From the NCBI GenBank assembly GCA_002352225.1, contig DEIA01000011.1:14798-78797 (forward strand): 64,000 bases of DNA. Reading direction: 5' to 3'. A model generated the notes under the pieces. It worked only from the letters and a program-made list of their open reading frames with translations. It had not been told where the DNA came from and did not search any database. Shown piece by piece: positions 8,198 to 16,474 of the stretch; within the stretch, counting starts at the first letter, position 1; every line of letters starts with the position of its first letter. Source of the stretch: Flammeovirgaceae bacterium UBA2786. GTDB lineage: Bacteria > Bacteroidota > Bacteroidia > Cytophagales > Cyclobacteriaceae. A program made the translations under genes and the position numbers.

Positions 8198-9763
8198 ATG
8201 CGCGTTCAAAAGCTGGATTTTTCAGAAACCCGATCATTCTCTTCGTTCTTCCTTGATTACATTCAGCAAACCGATTCATTAAAATCATTTTATTCACGGT
8301 TTCCTCTTCTTGAAAATTTTGAAGGTCAGATAAAGGAAAAATCAAAATCTTTCTCGCAACAACAACGCGACATACTTTACCAGGCGCTAACTCAGCAGTA
8401 TCAAGACATTGAAGTTTCCGATAAAGTAAAAAACAACCTTACGTCATTAAAAAATTCAAACACATTTACCGTAACAACCGGACATCAGTTAAATGTATTT
8501 ACCGGCCCGTTATATTTTGTATACAAGATTGTAACAGTAATTAATGCCTGCAAAAAACTAAAGCAACAATATCCTGCTTACGATTTTGTTCCGGTGTATT
8601 GGATGGCCAGCGAAGACCACGACTATGAAGAAATAAAATCGCTGCGGGTACAAGGCAAAAAATACACCTGGGTTACGCAGCAGACCGGTGCCGTTGGCCG
8701 GTTTAATACCCAAGGACTTACTGAACTTGCCAACGAAATTCCGGGCGATACCACACTATTTAAAACTGCCTATTCAAAAGGTAAAACACTTAGTTCAGCC
8801 GCAAGACAGTATGTAAATCAACTTTTTCAGCAAGAAGGAATTGTAGTGATTGATGCCGATGATGCTAACCTGAAGAAGGCGCTGATTCCGGTAATGCAGG
8901 AAGACATCCTGAATCACACTCCGTTTAATCTTGTTACTCAAACCAACTCAGAACTTCACCAGTTGGGTTACCATACCCAGGTAAATGCCCGCGAAATTAA
9001 TTTCTTTTATCTGAAAGATTCTTTGCGCGCACGTATAGAAAAGCGAGGCGAACGCTTTCACGTAATTGATTCGAAAATATCTTTTAGTGAATCTGAAATC
9101 GGGGAAAGGATTAAAAACAACCCGGAAGAGTTTAGTCCAAACGTAATTCTACGCCCGGTATATCAGGAAATGATTTTACCCAACCTGGCTTATGTGGGCG
9201 GGCCTGCCGAACTGGTGTATTGGCTCGAATTAAGAAAAGTATTTGAATTATTCCGGCAACCCTTTCCTGTATTGATGCCTCGTAATTTTGCATTGGTAGC
9301 CGATGCTCCTACCCTTCGCAAAATGGAGAAGACCGGAATTGAACTAAGCTTATACTTTGCCGAAAAGAATTTTCTTTTTAACCATTGGACGTTGCAAAAC
9401 ACCAATCATGAGCTTACCACCGGAAAGGAATTAAATCTGGTAACTGAACTCTTTGAAAACCTACGTGCCCGGGCAAATTCAATTGACCCCACATTAAACG
9501 CATTTGTGGGTGCGCAGGCAAAGCGAACCACTTCGGCTTTGCAAAAAGTAGAGGAAAAAATGATTCGTGCAGAAAAAAGAAAACAAAAAGAGAAGCTTGC
9601 GCAGATTGAAGCAGTAAAAGATGCCTGGTTCCCGAACAACAGTTTGCAGGAACGTACCGATAACCTGTTGAATTTTTATCCGGCCGATCCGGATTTTATC
9701 AAAGATCTGATTTTGTTGCTCGACCCGTTTGACTATCGGTTTAATATTCTGATAAATGACTAA
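8198..9763 (+). CDS. bshC: Bacillithiol biosynthesis cysteine-adding enzyme BshC
   Basis: 521 residues. BshC joins cysteine to glucosaminyl-malate, the last step of bacillithiol synthesis. The family signature TTGHQLNVFTGPLYFVYK is present around residues 90-110, followed by VYWMASEDHDYEEI and, later, LPNLAYVGGPAELVYW. A Lys/Glu-rich coiled-coil region occupies about residues 420-480, as in structurally known BshC. The stop overlaps the start of the next gene by eight bases. bshA and bshB are not in this window; ytxJ at 25445 is a second bacillithiol-linked gene. Confidence 0.95.
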   Translation: MRVQKLDFSETRSFSSFFLDYIQQTDSLKSFYSRFPLLENFEGQIKEKSKSFSQQQRDILYQALTQQYQDIEVSDKVKNNLTSLKNSNTFTVTTGHQLNVFTGPLYFVYKIVTVINACKKLKQQYPAYDFVPVYWMASEDHDYEEIKSLRVQGKKYTWVTQQTGAVGRFNTQGLTELANEIPGDTTLFKTAYSKGKTLSSAARQYVNQLFQQEGIVVIDADDANLKKALIPVMQEDILNHTPFNLVTQTNSELHQLGYHTQVNAREINFFYLKDSLRARIEKRGERFHVIDSKISFSESEIGERIKNNPEEFSPNVILRPVYQEMILPNLAYVGGPAELVYWLELRKVFELFRQPFPVLMPRNFALVADAPTLRKMEKTGIELSLYFAEKNFLFNHWTLQNTNHELTTGKELNLVTELFENLRARANSIDPTLNAFVGAQAKRTTSALQKVEEKMIRAEKRKQKEKLAQIEAVKDAWFPNNSLQERTDNLLNFYPADPDFIKDLILLLDPFDYRFNILIND

Positions 9764-10328
9764 GCAAGCCCTGCGTAAACTTTATCTACAGAAAAGAAAC
9801 AACCTTACCGAAGCGGAATACACCCAATTCAACTTTCAGATTTATCAACACTTTTTTGCATCAGTCGATCTCTCTTTTATAAAAATAATTCATACCTACC
9901 TGCCCATTGCATCCAAACGCGAAGTAGATACATGGTTAATTATTGATCGCATCAAGCGTGAGTTTCCTCACATTCGCATTTCTATTCCAAAGGTTAGCCC
10001 ACAAAACAATACGCTCGACAATTTCTATTTCGAAGGTCTTCATCAATTAACAACTAACGAGTGGGGCATTCAGGAACCCAAACAAGGCATACCAACAGAA
10101 ATAAAAAAAATTGACATGGTGCTGGTTCCACTTCTTGCATTTGATGCGCACGGCCACAGAGTGGGCTATGGAAAAGGATACTACGATATATTTTTGAAAA
10201 CCTGTCGCCCTGATTGTCAAAGAATTGGACTCTCCCTTTTTTCCTCTGTAGAAAACATTGATGACATCTACTCAATGGACGTTTCACTCCATCAGTGTAT
10301 TACACCCGAAGGTCTTATAGAATTCTAA
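9756..10328 (+). CDS. 5-formyltetrahydrofolate cyclo-ligase
   Basis: 190 residues. The enzyme converts 5-formyl-THF to 5,10-methenyl-THF using ATP, recycling a by-product of glycine/serine metabolism. Visible signatures are the early basic region (LRKLYLQKRNNLTEAEY) and the nucleotide/folate motif LLAFDAHGHRVGYGKGYYD at residues 126-144. The start lies inside the end of bshC, so translation is coupled. The stop overlaps the convergent agmatine deiminase gene by four bases. Confidence 0.93.
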   Translation: MTKQALRKLYLQKRNNLTEAEYTQFNFQIYQHFFASVDLSFIKIIHTYLPIASKREVDTWLIIDRIKREFPHIRISIPKVSPQNNTLDNFYFEGLHQLTTNEWGIQEPKQGIPTEIKKIDMVLVPLLAFDAHGHRVGYGKGYYDIFLKTCRPDCQRIGLSLFSSVENIDDIYSMDVSLHQCITPEGLIEF

Positions 10329-11407
10329 ACCTCCGGCTCCTGCTGACTCAAACAATGAAACGAACCTAATCCCCAGATAATGTCGGTGGAGTCGATACCA
10401 ATTACTTTGCGATCGTTAAAACAGGATTGTAAGATATCGATGGCCCGATCGTCATTTTTATCGCGGAAGGTTGGCACTACCACATACTTATTGGCAATGT
10501 AAAAGTTTGCATACGAGGCGGGTAACCGTTGATCTTCATAGATAACCGGGGCAGGCATAGGCAACTCCACAATATTCATCTGTTTACCATTTTCCAGACG
10601 AAGTGTTTTTAATTCCTTCAGGTTGTTCTGAAGAATTTCGTAGTTCTCATCGCTTCTGTTTTCTTCCATGATTGTTACTACGGTATCTTCATTCACAAAC
10701 CGGGTCAGATCATCAATATGTCCGTCAGTATCATCACCAATAATACCATCGCCAAGCCAAAGTATATGGTCCACACCGTAATAATCGATCATATATTTTT
10801 CGATTTGCGCCTGATTTAATTGTGGATTACGATTTGGATTTAGTAAACACGCACGCGTTGTAAGTAATGTTCCTCGTCCGTTAAACTCAACCGAACCGCC
10901 CTCCATTACAATGCCCGGTTCTACTACCGGAATGTTATACTGTTTGGCGATTAATGTCGGGATTACATCATCTAAATCAAATGGAGGATACTTTCCGCCC
11001 CAGGCGTTGTAGCCCCAATCTACAATCATTTTCTTTTTTTCTTTCGGATTAATCAGAAACGCAGGGCCGTGATCGCGGCACCACGCATCGTTAGTAGGGT
11101 GAATGAAAAATTGCACGTTGCTCAAATCTGCACCAGCCTCGTTGATATATCTGGTAGCTTTCTCGCGCATGGCTTCATTCGCCACGTTAATGTTTACACG
11201 CTCGCCTTCGGCTACACGTTTAATAAACTCTGCATAGTGCGGATAAATAGTTTCAATCTTTCCGGGCCACGATGCTTCCTTATGCGGCCAGCTTAACCAG
11301 GTAGCGGTGTGTTTGGCAAATTCGGCAGGGAAGTGAAAGCCTAATTCCTTTGGTGTTAAAGAGTCGGAAAGACCGGAAGTCAGAAAGTCAGGAGGTTTAG
11401 TACTCAT
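10325..11407 (-). CDS. aguA: Agmatine deiminase
   Basis: 360 residues. The enzyme hydrolyses agmatine to N-carbamoylputrescine and ammonia (guanidine-modifying, PAD-like fold). Seen: VDWGYNAWGGKYPPFDLDD, VMEGGSVEFNGRGTLLTT, GDDTDGHIDDLTRF and the C-terminal catalytic motif GSFHCLSQQEP with C352. The family usually starts close to PKELGFHFP. Here about 18 extra residues precede it, encoded by a GTCCGAAAG-type repeat tract (11361-11394), and the ATG overlaps the stop of the four-helix-bundle gene. The N-terminus therefore seems to have been remade by insertion of that cassette. It works with aguB upstream. Confidence 0.95.
   Translation of the reverse strand: MSTKPPDFLTSGLSDSLTPKELGFHFPAEFAKHTATWLSWPHKEASWPGKIETIYPHYAEFIKRVAEGERVNINVANEAMREKATRYINEAGADLSNVQFFIHPTNDAWCRDHGPAFLINPKEKKKMIVDWGYNAWGGKYPPFDLDDVIPTLIAKQYNIPVVEPGIVMEGGSVEFNGRGTLLTTRACLLNPNRNPQLNQAQIEKYMIDYYGVDHILWLGDGIIGDDTDGHIDDLTRFVNEDTVVTIMEENRSDENYEILQNNLKELKTLRLENGKQMNIVELPMPAPVIYEDQRLPASYANFYIANKYVVVPTFRDKNDDRAIDILQSCFNDRKVIGIDSTDIIWGLGSFHCLSQQEPEV
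11361..11394 (+). repeat. GTCCGAAAG-type repeat tract, left copy
   Basis: A purine-rich tract of short 8-9-base units (GAGTCGGAAAGACCGGAAG, then TCAGAAAGTCAGG). It lies inside the first codons of aguA. A similar tract in the opposite orientation lies at 11759-11793, on the far side of the four-helix-bundle gene, so the two bracket that gene as imperfect inverted repeats. Confidence 0.7.
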
Positions 11408-11757
11408 TTGAGGGAATTACGAAGCGCGTTAATCATAACAAGAATCTCTTCACAAGAAGAATATAGTTCTTTAAATTCTTCATCAGAAATATACTTTCTT
11501 CTTTTGGCAAGATATAAGCAGGCTACTACTTCAATATCCGACCGTAAGGCATAACCAAGAAATTTGTTGAACTCAGGATTTGATTGCCCGGTAGAGCCCT
11601 CGGCTATATTCAATGAAACCGAATCAGCGGCACGTTTAACCTGCGAGGTGAGAATGTAAACTTCTTCCTTCGGAAATTTTTTGGTAAGGGTATCTACTTT
11701 GTCGGAAAGGTCAACAGCTTTCTGCCAAACAACCAGTTTTTCAAATTTAAATCCCAT
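11404..11757 (-). CDS. Four-helix-bundle protein, 23S rRNA intervening-sequence (S23) type
   Basis: 117 residues from the ATG at 11757; a TTG at 11808 would extend it through a repeat tract and is less likely. The start GFKFEKLVVWQKAVDL and the later VKRAADSVSLNIAEGSTGQS are the signature of the S23/IVP family, first seen in intervening sequences of 23S rRNA genes. The biochemical role is unknown. It lies between two polyamine genes, overlaps the aguA start by four bases, and is flanked by inverted repeat tracts. It looks like a small inserted cassette that now rides in the operon. Confidence 0.9.
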   Translation of the reverse strand: MGFKFEKLVVWQKAVDLSDKVDTLTKKFPKEEVYILTSQVKRAADSVSLNIAEGSTGQSNPEFNKFLGYALRSDIEVVACLYLAKRRKYISDEEFKELYSSCEEILVMINALRNSLK

Positions 11758-11758
11758 T

Positions 11759-11793
11759 CTTTTCGGTCTTTCGGACTTAAAAACTTCCGGACT
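11759..11793 (-). repeat. GTCCGAAAG-type repeat tract, right copy (inverted)
   Basis: On the minus strand this reads AGTCCGGAAGTTTTTAAG and then TCCGAAAGACCGAAAAG. It lies just upstream of the four-helix-bundle start codon and mirrors the tract at 11361-11394. Confidence 0.7.
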
Positions 11794-11794
11794 A

Positions 11795-12673
11795 TTAATC
11801 TTCGTCAATAAACCTCTTCGTAATCGGCTGGTACGAATCTATTCTTCTATCACGCAGAAACGGCCAGTGTGTGCGTATGCTGTCGGTTTTTTTCAAATCA
11901 AGTTCCAAAACATTCACTTCTTCTTTATCGTGCGAGGCCTGGTATAAAATGCTTCCCAGCGGGTTGGCAATAAACGAACCGCCCCAGAATTTCATCGCAC
12001 CGTTTTGTTCAAAGCCTACGCGATTCACACTCACTACGTGTAAGCCGTTTGCTACCGCATGACTGCGCTGAATGGTTTGCCATGCTCCGTATTGTTCTAC
12101 GTTAGTAGCTTCATCTTGCGAAGTTGCCCAACCAATAGCGGTAGGATAAAACAAAACTTCAGCGCCCATCAGGGCGGTAATGCGCGATGCTTCCGGATAC
12201 CACTGATCCCAGCAAATTAAAATACCCACGGTGGCAAATTTGGTTTTAAAAACCTTATAGCCCAGATCGCCCGGAGTGAAATAAAATTTTTCGTAGTAAG
12301 CCGGATCATCGGGGATGTGCATTTTCCGGTACTTGCCCAGGTATTTTCCATCGGCATCGATTACTGCCGTTGTGTTATGGTAAAGCCCTTCGGCACGTTT
12401 TTCGAATAACGAGGCAATAATAACTACACCTAACTCTTTGGCTACTGCCGACAGTGATTCTGTTGAAGGCCCGGGTATGGCTTCGGCCAGTTTAAAGTTT
12501 TCGTAGTCTTCTACATCGCAGAAATAAAGCGATGTGAAAAGTTCTTGCAAACAAACAATTTGTGCTCCTTTCGCGGCCGCTTCGCGAATTCCGGTAATGG
12601 CTTTCGCGAGATTTTCTTTTGGTTCTTTCGTGCAACTCATCTGCACGGTTCCAATCTTAACGTTCTTGCTCAA
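11795..12673 (-). CDS. aguB: N-carbamoylputrescine amidase
   Basis: 292 residues, apparent TTG start. This nitrilase-superfamily enzyme converts N-carbamoylputrescine to putrescine, CO2 and ammonia. The catalytic triad is visible as E44 (LQELF), K117 (KYRKMHIPDD) and C154 (ILICWDQWYPEASR). The sequence MHIPDDPAYYEKFYFTPGD is characteristic of the AguB branch. It is first in the operon with the S23-like gene and aguA, so the operon makes putrescine from agmatine. An arginine decarboxylase is not in the window. Confidence 0.95.
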   Translation of the reverse strand: MSKNVKIGTVQMSCTKEPKENLAKAITGIREAAAKGAQIVCLQELFTSLYFCDVEDYENFKLAEAIPGPSTESLSAVAKELGVVIIASLFEKRAEGLYHNTTAVIDADGKYLGKYRKMHIPDDPAYYEKFYFTPGDLGYKVFKTKFATVGILICWDQWYPEASRITALMGAEVLFYPTAIGWATSQDEATNVEQYGAWQTIQRSHAVANGLHVVSVNRVGFEQNGAMKFWGGSFIANPLGSILYQASHDKEEVNVLELDLKKTDSIRTHWPFLRDRRIDSYQPITKRFIDED

Positions 12674-12759
12674 TGCTCTGCTGTTTTAAAGGTGCAAAGG
12701 TAAAAACTTTGAAGGGGTTACGAAAGGTTAAGATATAAACATAAATACCTGGCAGGTGT

Positions 12760-12767
12760 TATCTTTG
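12760..12767 (+). promoter_or_regulatory. Putative -7 element for the histidine kinase at 12788
   Basis: TATCTTTG matches the Bacteroidota -7 consensus TAnnTTTG exactly and sits 20 bases before the ATG. No matching -33 TTTG is seen at the expected distance, so the call is tentative. Confidence 0.4.
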
Positions 12768-12787
12768 CCTTTCACCTAAAGAAATTC

Positions 12788-14125
12788 ATGGGTACGGATT
12801 CCCAAGGTCAGCATACAACACAGCCCTCCACCGGAACAAATACAACTAAACATCGGGGGTTTATTCACTGGTTGGTTATCGGCAAAGAAACACCGGGAGA
12901 TGTTCGTGCATCGAAAGTAAAGATGCTTCGGGGGCAGGTTGCATTGATTTGTATGTTTACCGGAGCCCTTTACGCAGTAGTGTTAGGGTTTCTTGGCGAT
13001 TTCAGAATGCTACCGTGGGAATTGGTTCTAATGGCAGGCGGGATGCTTGCCTTTTACCTGAACCGTATTCAATACTTTATGGCTTCTACCATTACCCTTT
13101 TTATTCTTATGAATAGTTTGGTTTACTTATTTACAGCTGTAGACCGGCCACAGGAGGGCACCTTTTTCTACTACTTCATGTCGAGCTCTATATCTATTTT
13201 ATTAATGTGGTATTATAACCGGTACTTCGCAATGGCAATGGCTGGCATAACCGTTGTTGTTGCGGTTCTTGCATTTCACTATCCGGTTTATATTATCCCA
13301 TCTCCACAAGGAACAAGTCCTGCCATTGAACGTATTGTTTTTGTAGCTAACCTGGCAATGTGTCTTATTTTTAGTTCGTATGTACTCCTTTCTGTTTTGC
13401 AGGAAAACTTCAACACAGAAACCAAACTGATTCATAATCATCAGGAGCTTAAAAAAGCAAACGAAGAGCTCGATCGGTTTGTGTACAGTGCCAGCCATGA
13501 TATGCGCGCACCGCTTTCTTCATTATTAGGCTTAATTAACGTGGCAGAAAAAACACAAACACCACAAGAAATTGCCACCTGCCTTACCATGATGCGGCAA
13601 CGTATAGAAGTAATGGATGTTTTATTAAAAGAAGTAACAGACTACTCGCGCAATGTGCGCACTGAGGTTCTCATTACTCCGTTTAATCTAATGAAGTGCA
13701 TTCAGGCCTCCGTGGCCAGTCTGGATTTTTTAGCTGGGCATGATAAAATCAAAATCTCAATTCTGGCAGAACCAGAGTTGGTTGTTCATACTCATGAGTC
13801 CCGGTTTTCTGTAATCCTGAATAACCTGCTATCGAATGCCATTAAATATCACGATTCGCATAAGACCAACCCTTTTATAAATATTTCAGCGGTTGTAAGA
13901 AACAATCAACTTATCCTTACGGTGGAAGATAACGGTTTGGGTATTGCTTCAGAGCATCAGGCGCGCATCTTCGATATGTTTTACCGGGCCACCATTCATG
14001 GTGAAGGCTCGGGCCTGGGGTTATACATTGTGCGGGAAACTTTACAAAAACTGGGCGGCACAATTGAAATCAAATCATCGCCCAGAGAGGGAAGTGTGTT
14101 TACGCTACGTCTTCCACAACCTTAA
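12788..14125 (+). CDS. Membrane sensor histidine kinase
   Basis: 445 residues. Residues about 50-210 form around six transmembrane segments. A short coiled linker follows, then HisKA with LDRFVYSASHDMRAPLSSLL and phospho-acceptor H237. HATPase_c follows, with the N box NNLLSNAIKYH, G1 DNGLGI and G2 GEGSGLGLYIV. It has no periplasmic sensor domain, so it may sense within the membrane. No response regulator is adjacent. It is a paralogue of the kinase at 16475, sharing membrane domain and catalytic core but lacking its PAS domain. Confidence 0.9.
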   Translation: MGTDSQGQHTTQPSTGTNTTKHRGFIHWLVIGKETPGDVRASKVKMLRGQVALICMFTGALYAVVLGFLGDFRMLPWELVLMAGGMLAFYLNRIQYFMASTITLFILMNSLVYLFTAVDRPQEGTFFYYFMSSSISILLMWYYNRYFAMAMAGITVVVAVLAFHYPVYIIPSPQGTSPAIERIVFVANLAMCLIFSSYVLLSVLQENFNTETKLIHNHQELKKANEELDRFVYSASHDMRAPLSSLLGLINVAEKTQTPQEIATCLTMMRQRIEVMDVLLKEVTDYSRNVRTEVLITPFNLMKCIQASVASLDFLAGHDKIKISILAEPELVVHTHESRFSVILNNLLSNAIKYHDSHKTNPFINISAVVRNNQLILTVEDNGLGIASEHQARIFDMFYRATIHGEGSGLGLYIVRETLQKLGGTIEIKSSPREGSVFTLRLPQP

Positions 14126-14129
14126 CCAA

Positions 14130-14810
14130 CTACATTTTAATAGCTCTAACCATCTCGCGCTTGCCGGGTGGGCCGGGCAAAGACTCCACCTGTAAACCAA
14201 GGTTTTTAAGGTCGCGTTTAAGTTGTCCTTTCGCGCAATAGGTTACAAAAACTGCCCCGGGAGCAAGACACTGAACAACCTTTTCCAGCACATTAAATGC
14301 CCACATATCAGGCTGTTTGTTTGGTGCAAAGGCATCGTAATAAATCAGATCAAATTTTAAATCAGGTATTGAGCAATCTTGTAATGAATTTTCGCACTTA
14401 AACAGGTGTGCTGTTGGTAGTATTGATTGCCAGCTATTCCATGGGCTTGAGTGAATTTTTTCAAATAATTCGCGATGGGTAGTAGCATAATTAAGGTGTT
14501 GCCACACTTCTGCGGGCAACGGAAATTTCTCAATCGCAAAATACTGAAGGGTTAAAGCCTGCACGTTAGGCGCGCAAAGCGTAAGCCATGCATTTAATGC
14601 TGTGCCCAACCCCACTTCCAGAATACGGATGTGATTCTGTTGGTTACAGTTAATCCAGTAGTTCAACCCATGCTCAATAAATACATATTCAGATTCCTGC
14701 CTGGCTCCATGGCGGGAATGGTACGTTTCGTCCAACTCGGTATTTAGTAAGGAGTGCGAGCCATCGTTTGTGGTTATTAATTTAATGGATTGTGGCCTGA
14801 TATAAGTCAT
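14130..14810 (-). CDS. mnmD: tRNA (mnm5s2U34) methyltransferase MnmD
   Basis: 226 residues. The protein matches stand-alone MnmD (the methyltransferase half of MnmC), which methylates nm5s2U at the tRNA wobble position with SAM. Seen: DGSHSLLNTELDETYHSRHGA at the N-terminus, SAM motif ILEVGLGTALNAWLT, then YYDAFAPNKQPDMW and the C-terminal GPPGKREMVRA. This end matches the family closely. Convergent with the kinase gene. Confidence 0.92.
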   Translation of the reverse strand: MTYIRPQSIKLITTNDGSHSLLNTELDETYHSRHGARQESEYVFIEHGLNYWINCNQQNHIRILEVGLGTALNAWLTLCAPNVQALTLQYFAIEKFPLPAEVWQHLNYATTHRELFEKIHSSPWNSWQSILPTAHLFKCENSLQDCSIPDLKFDLIYYDAFAPNKQPDMWAFNVLEKVVQCLAPGAVFVTYCAKGQLKRDLKNLGLQVESLPGPPGKREMVRAIKM

Positions 14811-14880
14811 GCTGATTTTAACGGGTAAAATATACCCGAAATAGTATCTTTAAACCAACGTGTAATTAATATTTTACTTT

Positions 14881-15921
14881 ATGGTTAAACTAAGAACTCC
14901 GGCAAACCATCAACTTGTTTTGCTGCAGTACATTTTTTTCGTTTCCATGATCTTGTATTTTGGGCGAACACTGTTCGTGCCCCTTTCATTCGCACTGCTG
15001 ATAAGCTGTATTTTATATCCGGTTTGTGCCTGGCTTGAAAAACATCGGTTTAGCCGCATGGCCGCTATTGTGTTGCCGTTAACTATACTAACCATACTTT
15101 TAGGTCTTGTGGTACTTCTTCTCTTTTATCAGCTCAGTAGTTTTATAACGGAATGGCCATTGCTGGAAGCTAAAGTATCTGCTTCGCTTGTTGCGTTAAG
15201 CGAATGGCTTGCGCAAAGTTTCAACATTCAGCACGATAAGCAGGTAGCATGGCTAAATCAGGTTTTTAATTCTTCTGGTAGTGGTATTCTGGCCTTTATC
15301 AAACAAACCATAGCCGCATCGGCTGTTGGATCGGTTCTATTTATTCTCATACCGGTTTACGCTGTTCTTATTCTTTATTATCGCCATAAGTGGATTGAAG
15401 TGCTTTACCGGGTTTTTCCTACCGCAGAACAAAATCATATTCGTGAAATAGTAAGGTTAAGTATTCAATCTTACTATAGTTTTATAAAGGGAATGATATT
15501 GGTTTACCTGATTGTTGGTGTGCTCAACAGCCTGGGGCTTTGGATACTTGGCATTCCTCACCCCTTTCTTTTTGGTTTTGTAGCCTCTATTCTCACGTTC
15601 ATTCCTTACGCGGGAATTCTGGTAGCTTCATTATTGCCGGTTTCTTATGCCTGGATTACCTATAGCTCTATTTGGTATCCGTTAGGTGTAATTGGCATTT
15701 TTGCAATTGTGCAATATCTCGAAGCTAATATTATCTTTCCTTTGGCCGTTAGCAGCCGTTTAAAAATAAATGCACTGGTAACTCTTGTGGCCATTGTAGC
15801 AGGGGGTTTATTGTGGGGTGTTTCGGGAATGATTTTATTCATCCCCTTTTTGGGAATTCTAAAACTGGTAGCCGATCGTACACCACGACTTAAAACAATA
15901 GCTATTGTACTGGGCGATTAA
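14881..15921 (+). CDS. AI-2E family (PerM-like) membrane transporter
   Basis: 346 residues with about eight membrane segments. There is an N-terminal hydrophobic hairpin, a soluble region at roughly residues 90-140, and a C-terminal bundle with the family-typical LGIPHPFLFGFVASILTFIPY and GLLWGVSGMILFIPFLGIL. Members export varied small molecules or act as Na+/H+ antiporters; the substrate cannot be read from sequence. It stands alone on the plus strand, and its stop overlaps the convergent ispF by four bases. Confidence 0.88.
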   Translation: MVKLRTPANHQLVLLQYIFFVSMILYFGRTLFVPLSFALLISCILYPVCAWLEKHRFSRMAAIVLPLTILTILLGLVVLLLFYQLSSFITEWPLLEAKVSASLVALSEWLAQSFNIQHDKQVAWLNQVFNSSGSGILAFIKQTIAASAVGSVLFILIPVYAVLILYYRHKWIEVLYRVFPTAEQNHIREIVRLSIQSYYSFIKGMILVYLIVGVLNSLGLWILGIPHPFLFGFVASILTFIPYAGILVASLLPVSYAWITYSSIWYPLGVIGIFAIVQYLEANIIFPLAVSSRLKINALVTLVAIVAGGLLWGVSGMILFIPFLGILKLVADRTPRLKTIAIVLGD

Positions 15922-16403
15922 GCTTCCGGTTTTTTGATCAGTGCTACGGCCATGGCGTTCACCCCTTCTTCGCGGCCTACATAACCTAATCTTTCATTGG
16001 TGGTAGCCTTTATCGAAACATCCTCTTCTGTAAGATTCATTAACGGGGCCAGCACCTTTTTCATAGCCGCAATGTGCGGATTTATTTTAGGCGCCTCCAG
16101 GCAAACCGTACAATCTACGTTTTCAATTTTCCAACCACGTTCTTGCAACATGCGCGTAACATCTTTCAAAAAAAATTTGCTATCCATACCGCTCCACCGT
16201 GGGTCTTTATTGGAATAGTGGTGCCCAATATCGCCCAGGTTAGCTGCCCCTAATAACGCATCGCATATTGCGTGTATCAGCACATCGGCATCGCTATGCC
16301 CCACAGCTCCTTTGCTTGCCGGTAATTTTATACCGCCCAGGTAGAAATCTTTGCCGGTTTCCAGTTGATGCACATCAAATCCTAATCCCACCCTGAACTT
16401 CAT
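15918..16403 (-). CDS. ispF: 2-C-methyl-D-erythritol 2,4-cyclodiphosphate synthase
   Basis: 161 residues, full length. IspF catalyses the fifth step of the MEP isoprenoid pathway, forming the cyclic diphosphate. Metal ligands are in GFDVHQL (D10, H12) and the following GHSDADVLIHAICDALLGA; IGHHYSNKDPRW and KATTNERLGYVGREEG are also family motifs. It is a single gene here, convergent with the AI-2E permease and divergent from the PAS kinase. Confidence 0.97.
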   Translation of the reverse strand: MKFRVGLGFDVHQLETGKDFYLGGIKLPASKGAVGHSDADVLIHAICDALLGAANLGDIGHHYSNKDPRWSGMDSKFFLKDVTRMLQERGWKIENVDCTVCLEAPKINPHIAAMKKVLAPLMNLTEEDVSIKATTNERLGYVGREEGVNAMAVALIKKPEA

Positions 16404-16430
16404 TACTACTTATTTTCTCCAAAAATAATG

Positions 16431-16461
16431 GTTGCCGCCTCATTATAACAGCTTATATTTA
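16431..16461 (+). promoter_or_regulatory. Bacteroidota-type promoter of the PAS histidine kinase
   Basis: GTTG at 16431-16434 and TATATTTA at 16454-16461 are separated by exactly 19 bases, with one mismatch to TAnnTTTG. Transcription would start near 16468, giving a leader of only a few bases before the ATG at 16475. Confidence 0.6.
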
Positions 16462-16474
16462 ATGTTATTACAAA

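Noticed and set aside
12674..12787. A small RNA or riboswitch between aguB and the kinase
   Set aside because: Only a -7 like element is visible; no stable hairpin or known riboswitch core is seen.
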